DNA of 64,000 nt from Calothrix sp. NIES-2098 (GTDB lineage Bacteria > Cyanobacteriota > Cyanobacteriia > Cyanobacteriales > Nostocaceae). The notes under the pieces are model-generated. The model saw only the letters and a program-made list of their open reading frames with translations. It was not told the DNA's origin and did no database searches. The first letter of the stretch is position 1. Each line of letters opens with the position of its first letter. Where the stretch lies: NCBI GenBank assembly GCA_002368175.1, contig AP018172.1, positions 4,214,001 through 4,278,000 of the forward strand, in the 5' to 3' direction. Positions 51,064-60,285 of this stretch are shown one piece after another. The translations under genes and the position numbers were made by a program.

Positions 51064-52062
51064 TCAACAAGCTAGTTGAAATTCTCCTAGCATTTTAACT
51101 TCTGGTTCTAAGCTAATTGACCAACGATCTTGCACTTGCTGCTGAATATGACGAATCAGACAAAAGATATCGCTAGCTTTTGCTCCGCCACGGTTAACGA
51201 TAAAATTAGCATGGAGTTGTGCTACTTGCGCGCCACCAATTTGGAAGCCTTTTAATCCAGTTTGTTCAATTAACCAGCCAGCAGAGTAAGGTTTGGGGTT
51301 GCGGAACACGCTGCCACAACTAGGGAAGTTGTAGGGTTGGGTAGTCAGCCGATGCTGTTTGTGTTCTTTGGTGGCTGCTATAACTTTTGCTGGATCGGCA
51401 CCAGGTCGCAGTTGGAAGGTGGCTTGAGTAACTATGCGATCGCTACCTTGCAATAATGAAGTCCGGTAACTATAACCCAATTCTGCCGGAGTAAGAGTTT
51501 CTAGAGTGCCATCGGGTGAAAGTACCTGAGCGCTGACTAACATATCTGCGGTGCAGCTATTGTGGGCTCCCGCGTTCATGACGACAGCACCCCCAACAGT
51601 TCCGGGGATGCCGACAGCCCATTCTAGTCCTTCCCAGCCTAAATCGGCTGCTTGCCATGCCAAGTTAGGAATCGATTCTCCAGCAGCAACGGTTAATTGA
51701 CCGGTTTCGGGGTCAAAGTGACTATATCTCAGATGACGAGTTGCTATTACTAAGCCTGTGATTCCGCGATCGCTTACTAATAAGTTAGAACCTGCACCCA
51801 GTATTGTTACTGAGATATCACGTTCTTTTGCATACTTTAATCCTGCTTGCATTGCTTCGATGTTGCGGGGGGCAATGTATAGTTGTGCAGCTCCACCCAC
51901 CCGATAGGAAGTATACGCAGACAAAGAAGCTTGAGACTTAATAGCGCAATCAGTACCTGGTAAATAAATTACTGGACTTTCAACGGAATTAGCTGTTTCC
52001 TGTTTCTCTGACGTCAATGTAGAAACTTTGCAGACGCTGCTATCTGCCTGGAAGGTTGTCAT
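51064..52062 (-). CDS. murB: UDP-N-acetylmuramate dehydrogenase (MurB)
   Basis: FAD enzyme of about 332 residues that reduces UDP-GlcNAc-enolpyruvate to UDP-MurNAc. Seen: SYRVGGAAQLYIAPRN, the FAD-binding ILGAGSNLLVSDRG and GIPGTVGGAVVMNAGAH, catalytic-type YSYRTSLL, CGSVFRNP with the serine of the active site, and AGWLIEQTGLKG. A 38-residue N-terminal extension before the domain has no known motif; a later ATG is not available nearby. It lies 109 bases after murC on the same strand, so the two peptidoglycan steps are likely co-expressed. Confidence 0.97.
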   Translation of the reverse strand: MTTFQADSSVCKVSTLTSEKQETANSVESPVIYLPGTDCAIKSQASLSAYTSYRVGGAAQLYIAPRNIEAMQAGLKYAKERDISVTILGAGSNLLVSDRGITGLVIATRHLRYSHFDPETGQLTVAAGESIPNLAWQAADLGWEGLEWAVGIPGTVGGAVVMNAGAHNSCTADMLVSAQVLSPDGTLETLTPAELGYSYRTSLLQGSDRIVTQATFQLRPGADPAKVIAATKEHKQHRLTTQPYNFPSCGSVFRNPKPYSAGWLIEQTGLKGFQIGGAQVAQLHANFIVNRGGAKASDIFCLIRHIQQQVQDRWSISLEPEVKMLGEFQLAC

Positions 52063-52171
52063 TTTTAGGCTGAGTTTAGAGAAATTTTTACATTTATGTG
52101 CCGTCTGAATACGGCTGTACTATGAAATTTTTATGAAACTGTGACAAATGAGACTTTAACAGTGTCATCAC

Positions 52172-53632
52172 TTAAGATGTAGCTTTTGCCGGTTCGCAAA
52201 GTGTGGCAATTATTTCGGGAATAGTTTGATTCAAGTTCCCAGCACCGAGAAACAGTGCTAAATCTCCGGGACGCAATGTTTTGAGTAAGAATTCGCTAAT
52301 CGATGGCAAGGTGGGTTGATAAACAACCTGTGGGTGCTGTTTAGCAATTGCTGCTGCTAATAGTTCGCCACTAACTTGCCCTAAATTTGGTTCTCCAGCA
52401 CTGTAAATATCAGTCAGCACAACCAGATCGGCATGGGTAAAAGATTCAGCAAATTCTTCTAAAAAGGTCATTGTGCGACTATAGCGATGGGGCTGAAAAA
52501 TAGCCACAACTCTTTGTCCGGGTCTAGCTTGCAGACGTGCGGCCGCTAGGGTAGCGCGAATTTCGCTAGGGTGATGGGCATAATCATCAATGAAGGTAAT
52601 GCCATCAACTTCACCTCGAAACTCAAAGCGCCGTCTTGCGCCTTCAAAGGTGGCGATACCTTTGGCAATTTCCCCAAATTCTAAGCCCAATACACGACCT
52701 ACGGCGACAGCTGCTAGAGCATTGCTGAGGTTGTGCCGACTAAGTAGGCGCAAATTCAACATGCCTAAAGCTTTACCTCTTTCCCAAACTAAAGCTGTAG
52801 TACCATCAGAGCGATAGTCAATATTAGTAACGGTATAATCAGCGTTACTATCTGAGTGCAGGCTATAAGTGATTGTTGGTTTTAAGCGATCGCGTACTGT
52901 TGCACAATCAATGCTACCTACTAAAGTCTGACAACCTTGCGCAAATTCTTGGAAGATATCAACCACTTCTTCTAATGTTTCATAGTGGTCGGGATGATCG
53001 AGTTCAATATTGGTGATCACGCCAATTGCTGGGGCGTGTTTTACCAAAGACCCATCTGATTCATCTGCTTCAGCTACGAGATACTGACTTTCTCCTAATC
53101 TGGCATTACCTTCCCAAGCATTTACTTCGCCACCCACGAGAATAGTTGGATCTAAACCTGCTTTTAGTAGCATGTAGCCAATCATACTACTAGTTGTAGT
53201 TTTACCGTGGGTTCCTGCTACTGCAATACTATGGTAATCAGCAATTAAAGCTGCTAGTACATCTGAACGATGCAAAATTGGGCAGCCTAATTCTAGGGCT
53301 GCTTTATATTCTAAATTAGTTGTGTTAATTGCTGTTGAACAAATTACTTGAGGCAGCGTTGAGTTGTCTGTAGGACGTACTTCTGAGAGTGAGTTTAATG
53401 CTACTCCAGAGGTTACTTTTGGGCGAAAGAATTCCAGATTGCTGGCTTCTTGTCTACTAAAAATATGAGTTCCGATAGATTCTAACTTTCGTGTAATGTG
53501 ATTTGGACGAAGATCTGAACCTGATACTGGTAATTGACGTTTGGCAAGAACATATGCCAAAGCAGACATACCTATGCCACCAATACCAATGAAATGAAAT
53601 GGTCTACCGCTAAAATCTACAGAATTCTTCAT
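52172..53632 (-). CDS. murC: UDP-N-acetylmuramate--L-alanine ligase
   Basis: Mur ligase of 486 residues adding L-Ala to UDP-MurNAc with ATP. Seen: N-terminal HFIGIGGIGMSALA, ATP P-loop GTHGKTTT at 140-147, TNIELDHPDHY, the ligase segment FEGARRRFEF, DDYAHHPSEI and IFQPHRYSRT. ATG 53632 is chosen: GAGGAG lies about eight bases upstream and the domain begins at once. The frame stays open to 53854, but those 74 extra residues are Lys/Arg/Asn-rich, unlike any MurC, and read from spacer DNA. First gene of the murC-murB-ybaB-phosphatase run. Confidence 0.97.
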   Translation of the reverse strand: MKNSVDFSGRPFHFIGIGGIGMSALAYVLAKRQLPVSGSDLRPNHITRKLESIGTHIFSRQEASNLEFFRPKVTSGVALNSLSEVRPTDNSTLPQVICSTAINTTNLEYKAALELGCPILHRSDVLAALIADYHSIAVAGTHGKTTTSSMIGYMLLKAGLDPTILVGGEVNAWEGNARLGESQYLVAEADESDGSLVKHAPAIGVITNIELDHPDHYETLEEVVDIFQEFAQGCQTLVGSIDCATVRDRLKPTITYSLHSDSNADYTVTNIDYRSDGTTALVWERGKALGMLNLRLLSRHNLSNALAAVAVGRVLGLEFGEIAKGIATFEGARRRFEFRGEVDGITFIDDYAHHPSEIRATLAAARLQARPGQRVVAIFQPHRYSRTMTFLEEFAESFTHADLVVLTDIYSAGEPNLGQVSGELLAAAIAKQHPQVVYQPTLPSISEFLLKTLRPGDLALFLGAGNLNQTIPEIIATLCEPAKATS

Positions 53633-54036
53633 TCGATTACTCCTCTTACACCACACCACACCATAATCACAAATGACACGCGTATCATAACAGGAATTGG
53701 ATTTTTCCCGTAACTGCTCCTGTATATATTTATTTTTTTTAGGTTCGTAAATTTTTCTCCTCTTGTTTTTTAGGTTCAGAATGATTTTACCTTTGTTAGA
53801 GGTTTTTACTATTTCTGAACTGTATCTTATGATTATTCTGAAAATTTCTGCCACATCGGGAAAGAAATTCTTGTAATGAGAAACACATATTTTAGCGTCC
53901 TTACTGGAATTGGCTACAATAGTCTGTTTCTAGTGAAACTGCTTTTAAATTAGATAAAACCTAGGGTTGAATTGAATACAATAGTACATTGATAGTGAAA
54001 TTTTTTGAAATTGAATAGAAGTCCAATTTTAAGTGG

Positions 54037-54654
54037 ATGCAGCAATTAGCAATTTTTGGTGGCACATTCGATCCAATTCATTGGGGACACCTACTTATAG
54101 GCGAGACAGCTTTGCATCAAGTACCTGTAGAACAGATAATTTGGGTGCCATCGCTAAATCCTCCACATAAACAAGCAGCTTTGTTTGAGCATCGAGTAGC
54201 AATGCTACAACAAGCTACACAAGATCGTCCGGGATTTACTGTTTCACTAATTGAAACAAATCGCTCTGGAACGTCCTATGCTATCAATACACTGATCGAT
54301 TTATCTGCTGCTTATCCCAAGACTCACTGGTACTGGATTGTTGGTTTAGATGCATTCCAAACCTTACCTCATTGGTACCGCGGACACGAACTAGCTCAGA
54401 TGTGTGATTGGTTAATTGCACCCCGACTCCTAGGTGGTGAGACTATAGCTCAAAGTGAGTTAATCTGCAAGCAAGTAGAGCAAGAATTGATAAATCAGTC
54501 TGTTAGCATTCGCTGGCAATTATTGCATATACCTTTAGTAGGAGTTTCGTCAAGTCTAATTCGCCAATTAATCCGTGTACGCCAGTCTATCCGATATTTA
54601 GTTCCTGAGGCGGTGAGGTTGTACATCGCTGCCCACAACCTTTACTCAAAATAA
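54037..54654 (+). CDS. nadD: Nicotinate-nucleotide adenylyltransferase
   Basis: A 205-residue enzyme that makes deamido-NAD from nicotinate mononucleotide and ATP, the next-to-last step of NAD synthesis. Seen: the (T/H)xGH nucleotidyl motif in FGGTFDPIHWGHLLIGE, WVPSLNPPHK, SGTSYAINTL, WIVGLDAFQTLPHW and the C-terminal VSSSLIRQL (SSTxIR-type). Length is standard. It is divergent from murC across about 400 bases and 127 bases before gap2 on the same strand, so joint expression with gap2 is possible but the strong spacing makes an own gap2 promoter likely. Confidence 0.93.
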   Translation: MQQLAIFGGTFDPIHWGHLLIGETALHQVPVEQIIWVPSLNPPHKQAALFEHRVAMLQQATQDRPGFTVSLIETNRSGTSYAINTLIDLSAAYPKTHWYWIVGLDAFQTLPHWYRGHELAQMCDWLIAPRLLGGETIAQSELICKQVEQELINQSVSIRWQLLHIPLVGVSSSLIRQLIRVRQSIRYLVPEAVRLYIAAHNLYSK

Positions 54655-54781
54655 ATCTGAATAAATTATGTGTTTTTTTTCGGGATCTAACACTTTATGG
54701 TTATTAATGCTCCCCCCCTTTGCGATATGATTGGGGTCAACAAGATAAACTTATAGGCATAAATACAGAGGGCAAGACACT

Positions 54782-55795
54782 GTGATTAGAGTCGCAATCA
54801 ACGGTTTCGGGCGGATTGGGCGTAACTTTGCACGTTGCTGGGTCGGTAGACAGAACAGCAACATCGACCTTGTCGCTATTAATGACACATCAGACCCTAG
54901 AACGAACGCTCACCTGCTGAAATATGACTCCATGCTAGGGAAGTTAAAGGATGTTGACATTACAGCGGATGATAACTCGATAATCATTAACGGTAAGACA
55001 GTTAAGTGCGTATCCGATCGCAATCCAGAAAACTTGCCCTGGAAAGATTGGGGAATAGACCTAATTATCGAAGCAACAGGTGTATTTACCAGCAAAGAAG
55101 GCGCACTGAAGCACGTTAATGCTGGAGCCAAGAAGGTTCTAATCACCGCCCCTGGTAAAAACGAAGATGGTACTTTTGTGGTTGGTGTGAATCATCATGA
55201 CTATGACCACAACAAACACCACATCATCAGCAATGCCAGCTGTACCACCAACTGCTTGGCTCCAATTGCCAAGGTGTTGAATGAGAAATTCGGGATTATC
55301 AAAGGTACAATGACCACTACTCACAGCTACACAGGGGATCAGCGCTTATTAGACGCTTCTCACCGTGATGTACGCCGGGCTAGAGCAGCAGCTATTAATA
55401 TTGTACCCACTTCTACTGGTGCAGCAAAAGCTGTAGCATTAGTGATCCCAGAACTGAAAGGCAAGCTTAATGGTGTTGCCTTACGTGTACCTACCCCAAA
55501 CGTTTCAATGGTAGATTTCGTAGTTCAGGTTGAGAAGCGTACTATTACGGAAGAAGTTAATCAAGCCTTAAAAGATGCCTCCGAAGGCCCACTTAAAGGT
55601 ATCTTGGATTATAGCGAATTACAACTAGTGTCATCCGACTATCAAGGTACTGATGCTTCTTCGATTGTTGATGCTAGCTTGACTCTGGTTATGGGCAATG
55701 ACTTAGTAAAAGTCATGGCTTGGTACGATAACGAGTGGGGTTACAGCCAACGAGTTCTAGATTTAGCAGAACTAGTAGCACAGAAGTGGCAATAA
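54782..55795 (+). CDS. gap2: Glyceraldehyde-3-phosphate dehydrogenase, Calvin-cycle type
   Basis: A 337-residue enzyme of the NAD(P)H-using photosynthetic type (Gap2), which reduces 1,3-bisphosphoglycerate in the Calvin cycle and can run in gluconeogenesis. Seen: VAINGFGRIGRNFAR at the N-terminus, NDTSDPRTNAHLLKYDS (a Gap2 mark that separates it from glycolytic Gap1), catalytic Cys154 in NASCTTNC and His181 in TTTHSYTGDQ. The start is GTG at 54782 and fits the conserved N-terminus MIRVAING. A repeat-derived hairpin follows directly and separates it from the convergent thiL gene. Confidence 0.97.
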   Translation: MIRVAINGFGRIGRNFARCWVGRQNSNIDLVAINDTSDPRTNAHLLKYDSMLGKLKDVDITADDNSIIINGKTVKCVSDRNPENLPWKDWGIDLIIEATGVFTSKEGALKHVNAGAKKVLITAPGKNEDGTFVVGVNHHDYDHNKHHIISNASCTTNCLAPIAKVLNEKFGIIKGTMTTTHSYTGDQRLLDASHRDVRRARAAAINIVPTSTGAAKAVALVIPELKGKLNGVALRVPTPNVSMVDFVVQVEKRTITEEVNQALKDASEGPLKGILDYSELQLVSSDYQGTDASSIVDASLTLVMGNDLVKVMAWYDNEWGYSQRVLDLAELVAQKWQ

Positions 55796-55796
55796 A

Positions 55797-55871
55797 AAAG
55801 AGTCAAGGGTCAAGGGTCACAAAGTTAAAATATGTATGTTGAGCTTTTGACTCTTGACTATGGACTCTGGA
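55797..55871. repeat. AGTCAAG-type heptamer arrays forming a hairpin between gap2 and thiL
   Basis: AAGAGTCAAGGGTCAAGGGTCA on the left is complementary in large part to TTGACTCTTGAC-type units on the right (about 55845-55880), with a loop of about 25 bases. Both convergent genes would read into a stem here. The stop of thiL (CTA at 55872-55874) lies inside the right-hand array. Confidence 0.65.
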
Positions 55872-56876
55872 CTATTGACCAAAATGTTGAAATCCCTGAC
55901 TAAGAGTTAAAACTTGGTCGGGGATTTCTGCTTTTTCATCATGTAATAGTACTTTTGTTCCTGATATGATTGTGCCGATAATTGCCGCACCTCGACCGAG
56001 TTTTTCTACTAAAGCTGATGCTGCATCTGTTGGCAAACACAGAACTAATTCAAAGTCTTCGCCGCCGTATAAAGTATAGTTCAGGGCTTGCTCCTCGGTT
56101 AGCCAATGCTCAAACGCTACGGGAAGCGAAATTTTCTTAGCTTCAACAATAGCGCCCACGCCACTAGCACGGCAGATTTGCACAATAGCATCTGCCAAAC
56201 CATCGCTACTGTCCATTCCCGCCACAGAAATTTTAGATTGGGAGTCTAAAATTTTCCAGAGTATGGGTAAGACATCTAATCGTGGCTGAGGACGCTGGTG
56301 TGCGGTGATTAAAGCCGTCTTTTCTGCATCTTTGACGTTTTGTCCTATTTCGGGATGTAAGAGCAATTCTAAGCCTGCACGGGAGGCTCCATGAATACCT
56401 GTGATGACGATCGCATCTCCGACTTGGGCCGCAGAACGACGGATAATTCTACTGGGATCGGCTTGACCAAATGCGGTAATCGATAAAGTAGTAACAGGCG
56501 ATCGCACAATATCACCACCCACAATTGGCGTATTGTACCTTTGCAAGCATTCTGTCATTCCCTGGTATAAGCGTTCAACCCAACTAACGCTGACATCCCC
56601 TGGAAGTCCCAATCCCACAGCGATCCCCAAAGGTGAAGCACCCATCGCCGCCAAATCCGATAAATTAGCAGCAGCAGCCCGCCAACCAGCATCTTCTGGT
56701 GAAGTGGTGACATTACTAAAATGCACGTCATCAACTAATACATCTGTCGTTACTACCAAAGATTGTCCTGGTGTAGTTACAAGTACTGCTGCGTCATCGC
56801 CAATAATTTCTTGAGGACAAAAGCGCTGCAATCTAGCTAACAGGCCTTGTTCGCCAATATCTTTTACTTTAGTCAT
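55872..56876 (-). CDS. thiL: Thiamine-monophosphate kinase
   Basis: A 334-residue kinase that makes thiamine diphosphate from the monophosphate with ATP. Seen: DDAAVL metal site, VVTTDVLVDDVHF, WRAAAANLSDLAAMGA, GGDIVRSPVTTLSI, VGDAIVITG, GMDSSDGLADAI and GGEDFELV. ATG 56876 has GGGGAG close upstream; the frame extends to 56954 but those 26 residues are read from a pyrimidine-rich repeat tract and are not expected in the protein. It is convergent with gap2. Family length is normal. Confidence 0.94.
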   Translation of the reverse strand: MTKVKDIGEQGLLARLQRFCPQEIIGDDAAVLVTTPGQSLVVTTDVLVDDVHFSNVTTSPEDAGWRAAAANLSDLAAMGASPLGIAVGLGLPGDVSVSWVERLYQGMTECLQRYNTPIVGGDIVRSPVTTLSITAFGQADPSRIIRRSAAQVGDAIVITGIHGASRAGLELLLHPEIGQNVKDAEKTALITAHQRPQPRLDVLPILWKILDSQSKISVAGMDSSDGLADAIVQICRASGVGAIVEAKKISLPVAFEHWLTEEQALNYTLYGGEDFELVLCLPTDAASALVEKLGRGAAIIGTIISGTKVLLHDEKAEIPDQVLTLSQGFQHFGQ

Positions 56877-56945
56877 TTCTCCCCACCCTCTCCCGCACTT
56901 CTCACACTCCCTCATCCTCCTTGTCCCCTGCGCCACTCTACTTCT
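56877..56945. repeat. Pyrimidine-rich repeat tract upstream of thiL
   Basis: CTCCCTCA-, CTCCTTGTCC- and CCCGCAC-type short units follow one another at about 56880-56935, very like the tracts at 20918-20962, 38534-38580 and 16040-16085. It lies in the divergent spacer between thiL and a Uma2 gene. Confidence 0.55.
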
Positions 56946-56999
56946 GCACTTCATAAACCCTCAAGTTAGGATAATGGTATCGTCTAGGGGGATATTGGG

Positions 57000-57572
57000 A
57001 TGGTCACTACACCAGTAACAAAGCTAACATTTGAAGAGTACTTAAACTATGATGATGGCAGTGGTTTTCACTATGAACTGGTGGATGGCAAGCTGGAATT
57101 AATGAATCCTCCGACGATTGAACATTTCTTGATTGTTGCTTTTTTAGATACCGCATTCACAGCAGAAATTAATCGTTTAAGTTTACCTTGGCTAACATTT
57201 CGGGAAACGGGTACGAGGACAGGGAAGAATAAGTCCAGGTTGACTGACTTGTGTGTGGTGACGCAGGAGCAAGCAAGAGAATTACTGAAGGTTTCAGCTG
57301 TGTTCGAGACCCCACCATTACTAATCGTAGAGGTAGTCAGCCCAGATTCAATCAAGCGAGACTATCGTTACAAGCGTTCTGAATATGCAGCGGTTGATGT
57401 ACCCGAATATTGGATTGTAGACCCGTTAGAAAGAAAGATTTCCTTGCTGTTACTGGAAGAAGGACTGTACGAAGAGACAGTGTTTACTGCTGAAGAGAAA
57501 ATTGTATCGCGGACTTTTCCCGAATTAGCGATCGCAGTCGATGTAGTTTTGAGTTCGGGAAATCTCAGCTGA
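57000..57572 (+). CDS. Uma2-family (DUF820) putative endonuclease
   Basis: A 190-residue protein with the restriction-endonuclease-like Uma2 fold. Seen: LTFEEYLNYDDGSGFHYELVDGKL (read in parts; the Glu of YELVDG is a usual site residue), FRETGTRTGKNKSRLTDLCVV, LIVEVVSPDSIKRDYRYKRSEYAAVDVPEYWIVDP in order, with the core Asp, Glu and Lys positions kept. Unlike the Uma2 gene at 15 kb it has no coiled-coil tail. Its biological role is unproven. The space to thiL is divergent and repeat-rich. Confidence 0.9.
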   Translation: MVTTPVTKLTFEEYLNYDDGSGFHYELVDGKLELMNPPTIEHFLIVAFLDTAFTAEINRLSLPWLTFRETGTRTGKNKSRLTDLCVVTQEQARELLKVSAVFETPPLLIVEVVSPDSIKRDYRYKRSEYAAVDVPEYWIVDPLERKISLLLLEEGLYEETVFTAEEKIVSRTFPELAIAVDVVLSSGNLS

Positions 57573-57643
57573 AGGTTCAAGTATGAAGTCAGAAGGCTGA
57601 AACGGAACACTTCATTCTTCATACTTAATCCTTTATCCTTAAT

Positions 57644-58750
57644 TCATGCCGCTTCTGGCTGAACCAAGTTTTCTATACCCTGAACGACAGTGGCAGACTC
57701 AATTTTGTCTCCAGCCTTGAGTTTATCCAAAACTTCTTCGCCTTCGGTAAGATAACCAAAAACAGCGTAGCGACCATCTAAGAGGTTGCGTCCGGCGGGG
57801 GTGAGTTCTGGTTCAAACAAGAAGAAGAAAAACTGAGAAGAAGCACCATTTACTTGGCTTTCAGGACGCGCCATAACTACAGCCCCAAAAGAAGAGAAAG
57901 GCAGAACGGGCATATCAACGTAACGTCCGGCTTCTTCGAGAGTAATACCGTAAGTAGGAGCTTTATCGCCTTCAACTAGAATTTCTAAAGGAATGGCGCG
58001 GTATTTCCCAGTTTTTGGCTCGATAAAACCGACATCTTTGCCTGGTGGATCTCCTGTTTGTAAAAAGTATGATTCTTCAGCACGGGTAAATTCTAAACCG
58101 TTATAAAACCCACGTTGCACCAAATCAACAAAGTTACCAGCGGTGACAGGGGCGCTATAACCATCGACTACCACAGTTAGATCGCCTTTGTTGGTTTTAA
58201 TGTCCACAGTAGCCCGACCTTTGAGTTGAGGTAGGTTACTGTACTCTTTAGGTACTTCAAAAGGAAATTCCTTCACCATTGACTCTTCCAAGCGAGTCAC
58301 GAGATTTAGAAGTTGATTGCGTTCTTGCTGAATTTTTTCTTTATCTTTGACTTTGACTAATTCTTGCAGTGTATTAACGCCAGATTTCAATTCTTCAATC
58401 CAAGCTTTCGCTTGGGGTTGGCGTTCTTCGGGAACGCTTGCTAGGATTTTGGATGGTTGATCGAGAACTCTGGATGCTTTACTGAGGTCTTTAGAGATAG
58501 AACCCCACCGTCGATTTGCCCGCAGTTGGTTGGAAATGTCTTCTAAACTGGCTTGTAATTGCCGTACAGGTTCATTGTTTATCGGGAGTGCATACCGCAA
58601 CAGAGATCTGCCATCAGTAATTGCATTTCCAGCTGGTAGGGCGGCGCTACTGGAGGGAGTCCACCCAGCTGTACTTATGCCTAAAAATATTGTCACCAGC
58701 AGTATTGCCATGAGGCTGTTCTTCAGCCAGGATTTTATTAAGTTAAACAT
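57644..58750 (-). CDS. Exported cyclophilin-type peptidyl-prolyl isomerase, CYP38/TLP40-like
   Basis: About 368 residues from ATG 58750. Signal peptide (SWLKNSLMAILLVTIFLGI) ending near SSSAALPAG, then a helical N-terminal domain about 45-185 (LRYALPINNEPVRQLQASLE; ELVKVKDKEKIQQERNQ), then a cyclophilin domain (NFVDLVQRGFYNGLEFTRAE, ASSQFFFFLFEPELTPAGRN, YAVFGYLTEGEEVLDKL). This order is that of CYP38/TLP40, which in plants is a thylakoid-lumen protein for photosystem II assembly. The helical domain usually inhibits or gates the isomerase. The frame reaches 58912, but that part is spacer-like; 58771 is an alternative start. Divergent from efp. Confidence 0.88.
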   Translation of the reverse strand: MFNLIKSWLKNSLMAILLVTIFLGISTAGWTPSSSAALPAGNAITDGRSLLRYALPINNEPVRQLQASLEDISNQLRANRRWGSISKDLSKASRVLDQPSKILASVPEERQPQAKAWIEELKSGVNTLQELVKVKDKEKIQQERNQLLNLVTRLEESMVKEFPFEVPKEYSNLPQLKGRATVDIKTNKGDLTVVVDGYSAPVTAGNFVDLVQRGFYNGLEFTRAEESYFLQTGDPPGKDVGFIEPKTGKYRAIPLEILVEGDKAPTYGITLEEAGRYVDMPVLPFSSFGAVVMARPESQVNGASSQFFFFLFEPELTPAGRNLLDGRYAVFGYLTEGEEVLDKLKAGDKIESATVVQGIENLVQPEAA

Positions 58751-58831
58751 GGTATGGCTTAAATGCAGCATCAAATTGTTGACTGGGCGTAACCCATCAC
58801 TTATCTTCCCACAGTTAGGAGTGCTGAGTTT

Positions 58832-58950
58832 TGAGTCAAAAGTCAAAAGTCCAAAGTCTACAATTTCTTGACCCTTGAACGCCAGTTCACTCAACGGAGG
58901 GAACCTCCGCACGTGAATGGCTCCTCTTGACTCTTAACTCTTGACTAAAT
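58832..58950. repeat. Dispersed repeat, copy B: AGTCAAA arrays around a hairpin
   Basis: AGTCAAAAGTCAAAAGTCC heptamers at 58832-58857, a hairpin with arms GCCAGTTCAC (58881-58890) and GTGAATGGC (58913-58921) and an inner perfect CGGAGG-GAA-CCTCCG, then CTCCTCTTGACTCTTAACTCTTGACTA. Layout matches copy A at 50471-50580, while stem bases differ in a compensating way. It lies in the divergent promoter region of the cyclophilin and efp genes. Confidence 0.65.
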
Positions 58951-59020
58951 AACTAATAACCAATGACTACCCTTGAAGGGTACAATAAATGCCGATTGTC
59001 TTCCAAAACTTGAAAGTTTC

Positions 59021-59578
59021 ATGATCTCCAGTAACGACTTTCGCCCCGGTGTCTCAATTGTTTTAGATGGGTCTGTATGGCGAGTAATTGATTTCCTCCA
59101 CGTTAAGCCAGGTAAAGGCTCGGCGTTTGTGCGGACAACACTGAAAAATGTCCAGAGTGGAAAGGTTTTAGAAAGAACTTTCCGGGCTGGGGAAACAGTA
59201 CCGCAAGCCACTCTCGAAAAAAGCACGATGCAGCATACCTATAAAGAAGGTGATGAATTCGTCTTTATGGATATGGAAAGCTACGAAGAAGGTAGATTGA
59301 GCGCGGCACAAATTGGCGATCGCGTAAAATACCTCAAAGAAGGCATGGAAGTTAACGTCGTGCGTTGGGGCGACCAAGTGCTAGAAGTAGAACTGCCCAA
59401 TTCCGTAGTTTTAGAAATTGTGCAAACAGATCCGGGTGTTAAAGGGGACACGGCTACTGGTGGTACTAAACCAGCCATTGTCGAAACCGGTGCAACTGTG
59501 ATGGTTCCCTTGTTTATTGCTCAAGGAGAACGCATCAAGATTGATACCCGTGATGATAAATACTTAGGCAGGGAATAA
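59021..59578 (+). CDS. efp: Elongation factor P
   Basis: A 185-residue translation factor that eases peptide bonds at proline stretches. Seen: SNDFRPGVSIVLDGSVWRV, the loop HVKPGKGSAFVRT with the lysine at the tRNA-facing tip, FMDMESYEEG, and the C-terminal KGDTATGGTKPAIVETGATVMVPLFI (read in parts). ATG 59021 gives the standard length; an upstream frame to 58973 is not needed. No modification enzyme gene (epmA or ymfI type) is next to it. accB follows after about 106 bases on the same strand, a neighbourhood common in cyanobacteria. Confidence 0.96.
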   Translation: MISSNDFRPGVSIVLDGSVWRVIDFLHVKPGKGSAFVRTTLKNVQSGKVLERTFRAGETVPQATLEKSTMQHTYKEGDEFVFMDMESYEEGRLSAAQIGDRVKYLKEGMEVNVVRWGDQVLEVELPNSVVLEIVQTDPGVKGDTATGGTKPAIVETGATVMVPLFIAQGERIKIDTRDDKYLGRE

Positions 59579-59684
59579 TTCTTATCTCTTTTGAGAGCAA
59601 TCCCGATTTCAATCCCTTTATAGGGATTAAATCCCTGCCACACTTAAAATTTTTCTATACGTACAGGTCGAGGTAATAAAAACT

Positions 59685-60224
59685 GTGCCATTGGACTTTA
59701 ATGAAATTCGCCAACTGCTTGCAACTATTGCACAAACAGATATTGCCGAAGTCACGCTCAAAAGCGATGACTTTGAGCTAACGGTACGTAAAGCTGTGAG
59801 TTTGGCGGTAGGTCAAGCAGCATCAGGCGGTGTGGTTGGTGTGGGATTAACATCAGTTTCACCTGTTGCACCTCAAACAGTATCAACTGTTGTAGGGGAA
59901 ACAGCGCCAAGTCGGATATTAGATAATAATGCTGCGGGATCTGGTATACAGATGTCAGGAACGCCCTCAGCCATTGATAAGAGATTAGTCGAAGTGCCTT
60001 CCCCGATGGTAGGAACGTTTTATCGTGCGCCTGCGCCGGGTGAGGCTCCATTTGTGGAAGTAGGCGATCGCGTCCGCAGCGGTCAAACAGTTTGTATCAT
60101 TGAAGCGATGAAGCTGATGAACGAAATTGAGGCTGAAGTATCCGGACAGGTAATGGAAATTTTGGTGCAAAACGGAGAACCTGTAGAATATGGTCAGCCT
60201 TTAATGCGAATTAACCCTGATTAA
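59685..60224 (+). CDS. accB: Biotin carboxyl carrier protein of acetyl-CoA carboxylase
   Basis: A 179-residue carrier for the first step of fatty-acid synthesis. N-terminal domain 1-40 (LDFNEIRQLLATIAQTDIAEVTLKSDDFEL, read in parts), an Ala/Val/Ser/Gly-rich linker to about 100, and a biotinyl domain with VPSPMVGTFYRAPAPGEAPF and the biotin lysine Lys143 in EAMKLMNEIEAE. Start is GTG 59685 with GAGG about eleven bases upstream. A short hairpin AATCCCT-TTAT-AGGGATT lies between efp and accB (59611-59628). Neighbours: efp upstream, ArsR-family regulator 61 bases downstream. Confidence 0.96.
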   Translation: MPLDFNEIRQLLATIAQTDIAEVTLKSDDFELTVRKAVSLAVGQAASGGVVGVGLTSVSPVAPQTVSTVVGETAPSRILDNNAAGSGIQMSGTPSAIDKRLVEVPSPMVGTFYRAPAPGEAPFVEVGDRVRSGQTVCIIEAMKLMNEIEAEVSGQVMEILVQNGEPVEYGQPLMRINPD

Positions 60225-60285
60225 GTATTAATCTATATATGACGTGAGTCGTTGTTAAAGTTGTCAGTACTGCGGGTTAATCCTG

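Noticed and set aside
53633..53854. N-terminal extension of murC
   Set aside because: The extra 74 residues are Lys/Asn-rich spacer translation; a good GAGGAG site precedes the ATG at 53632.
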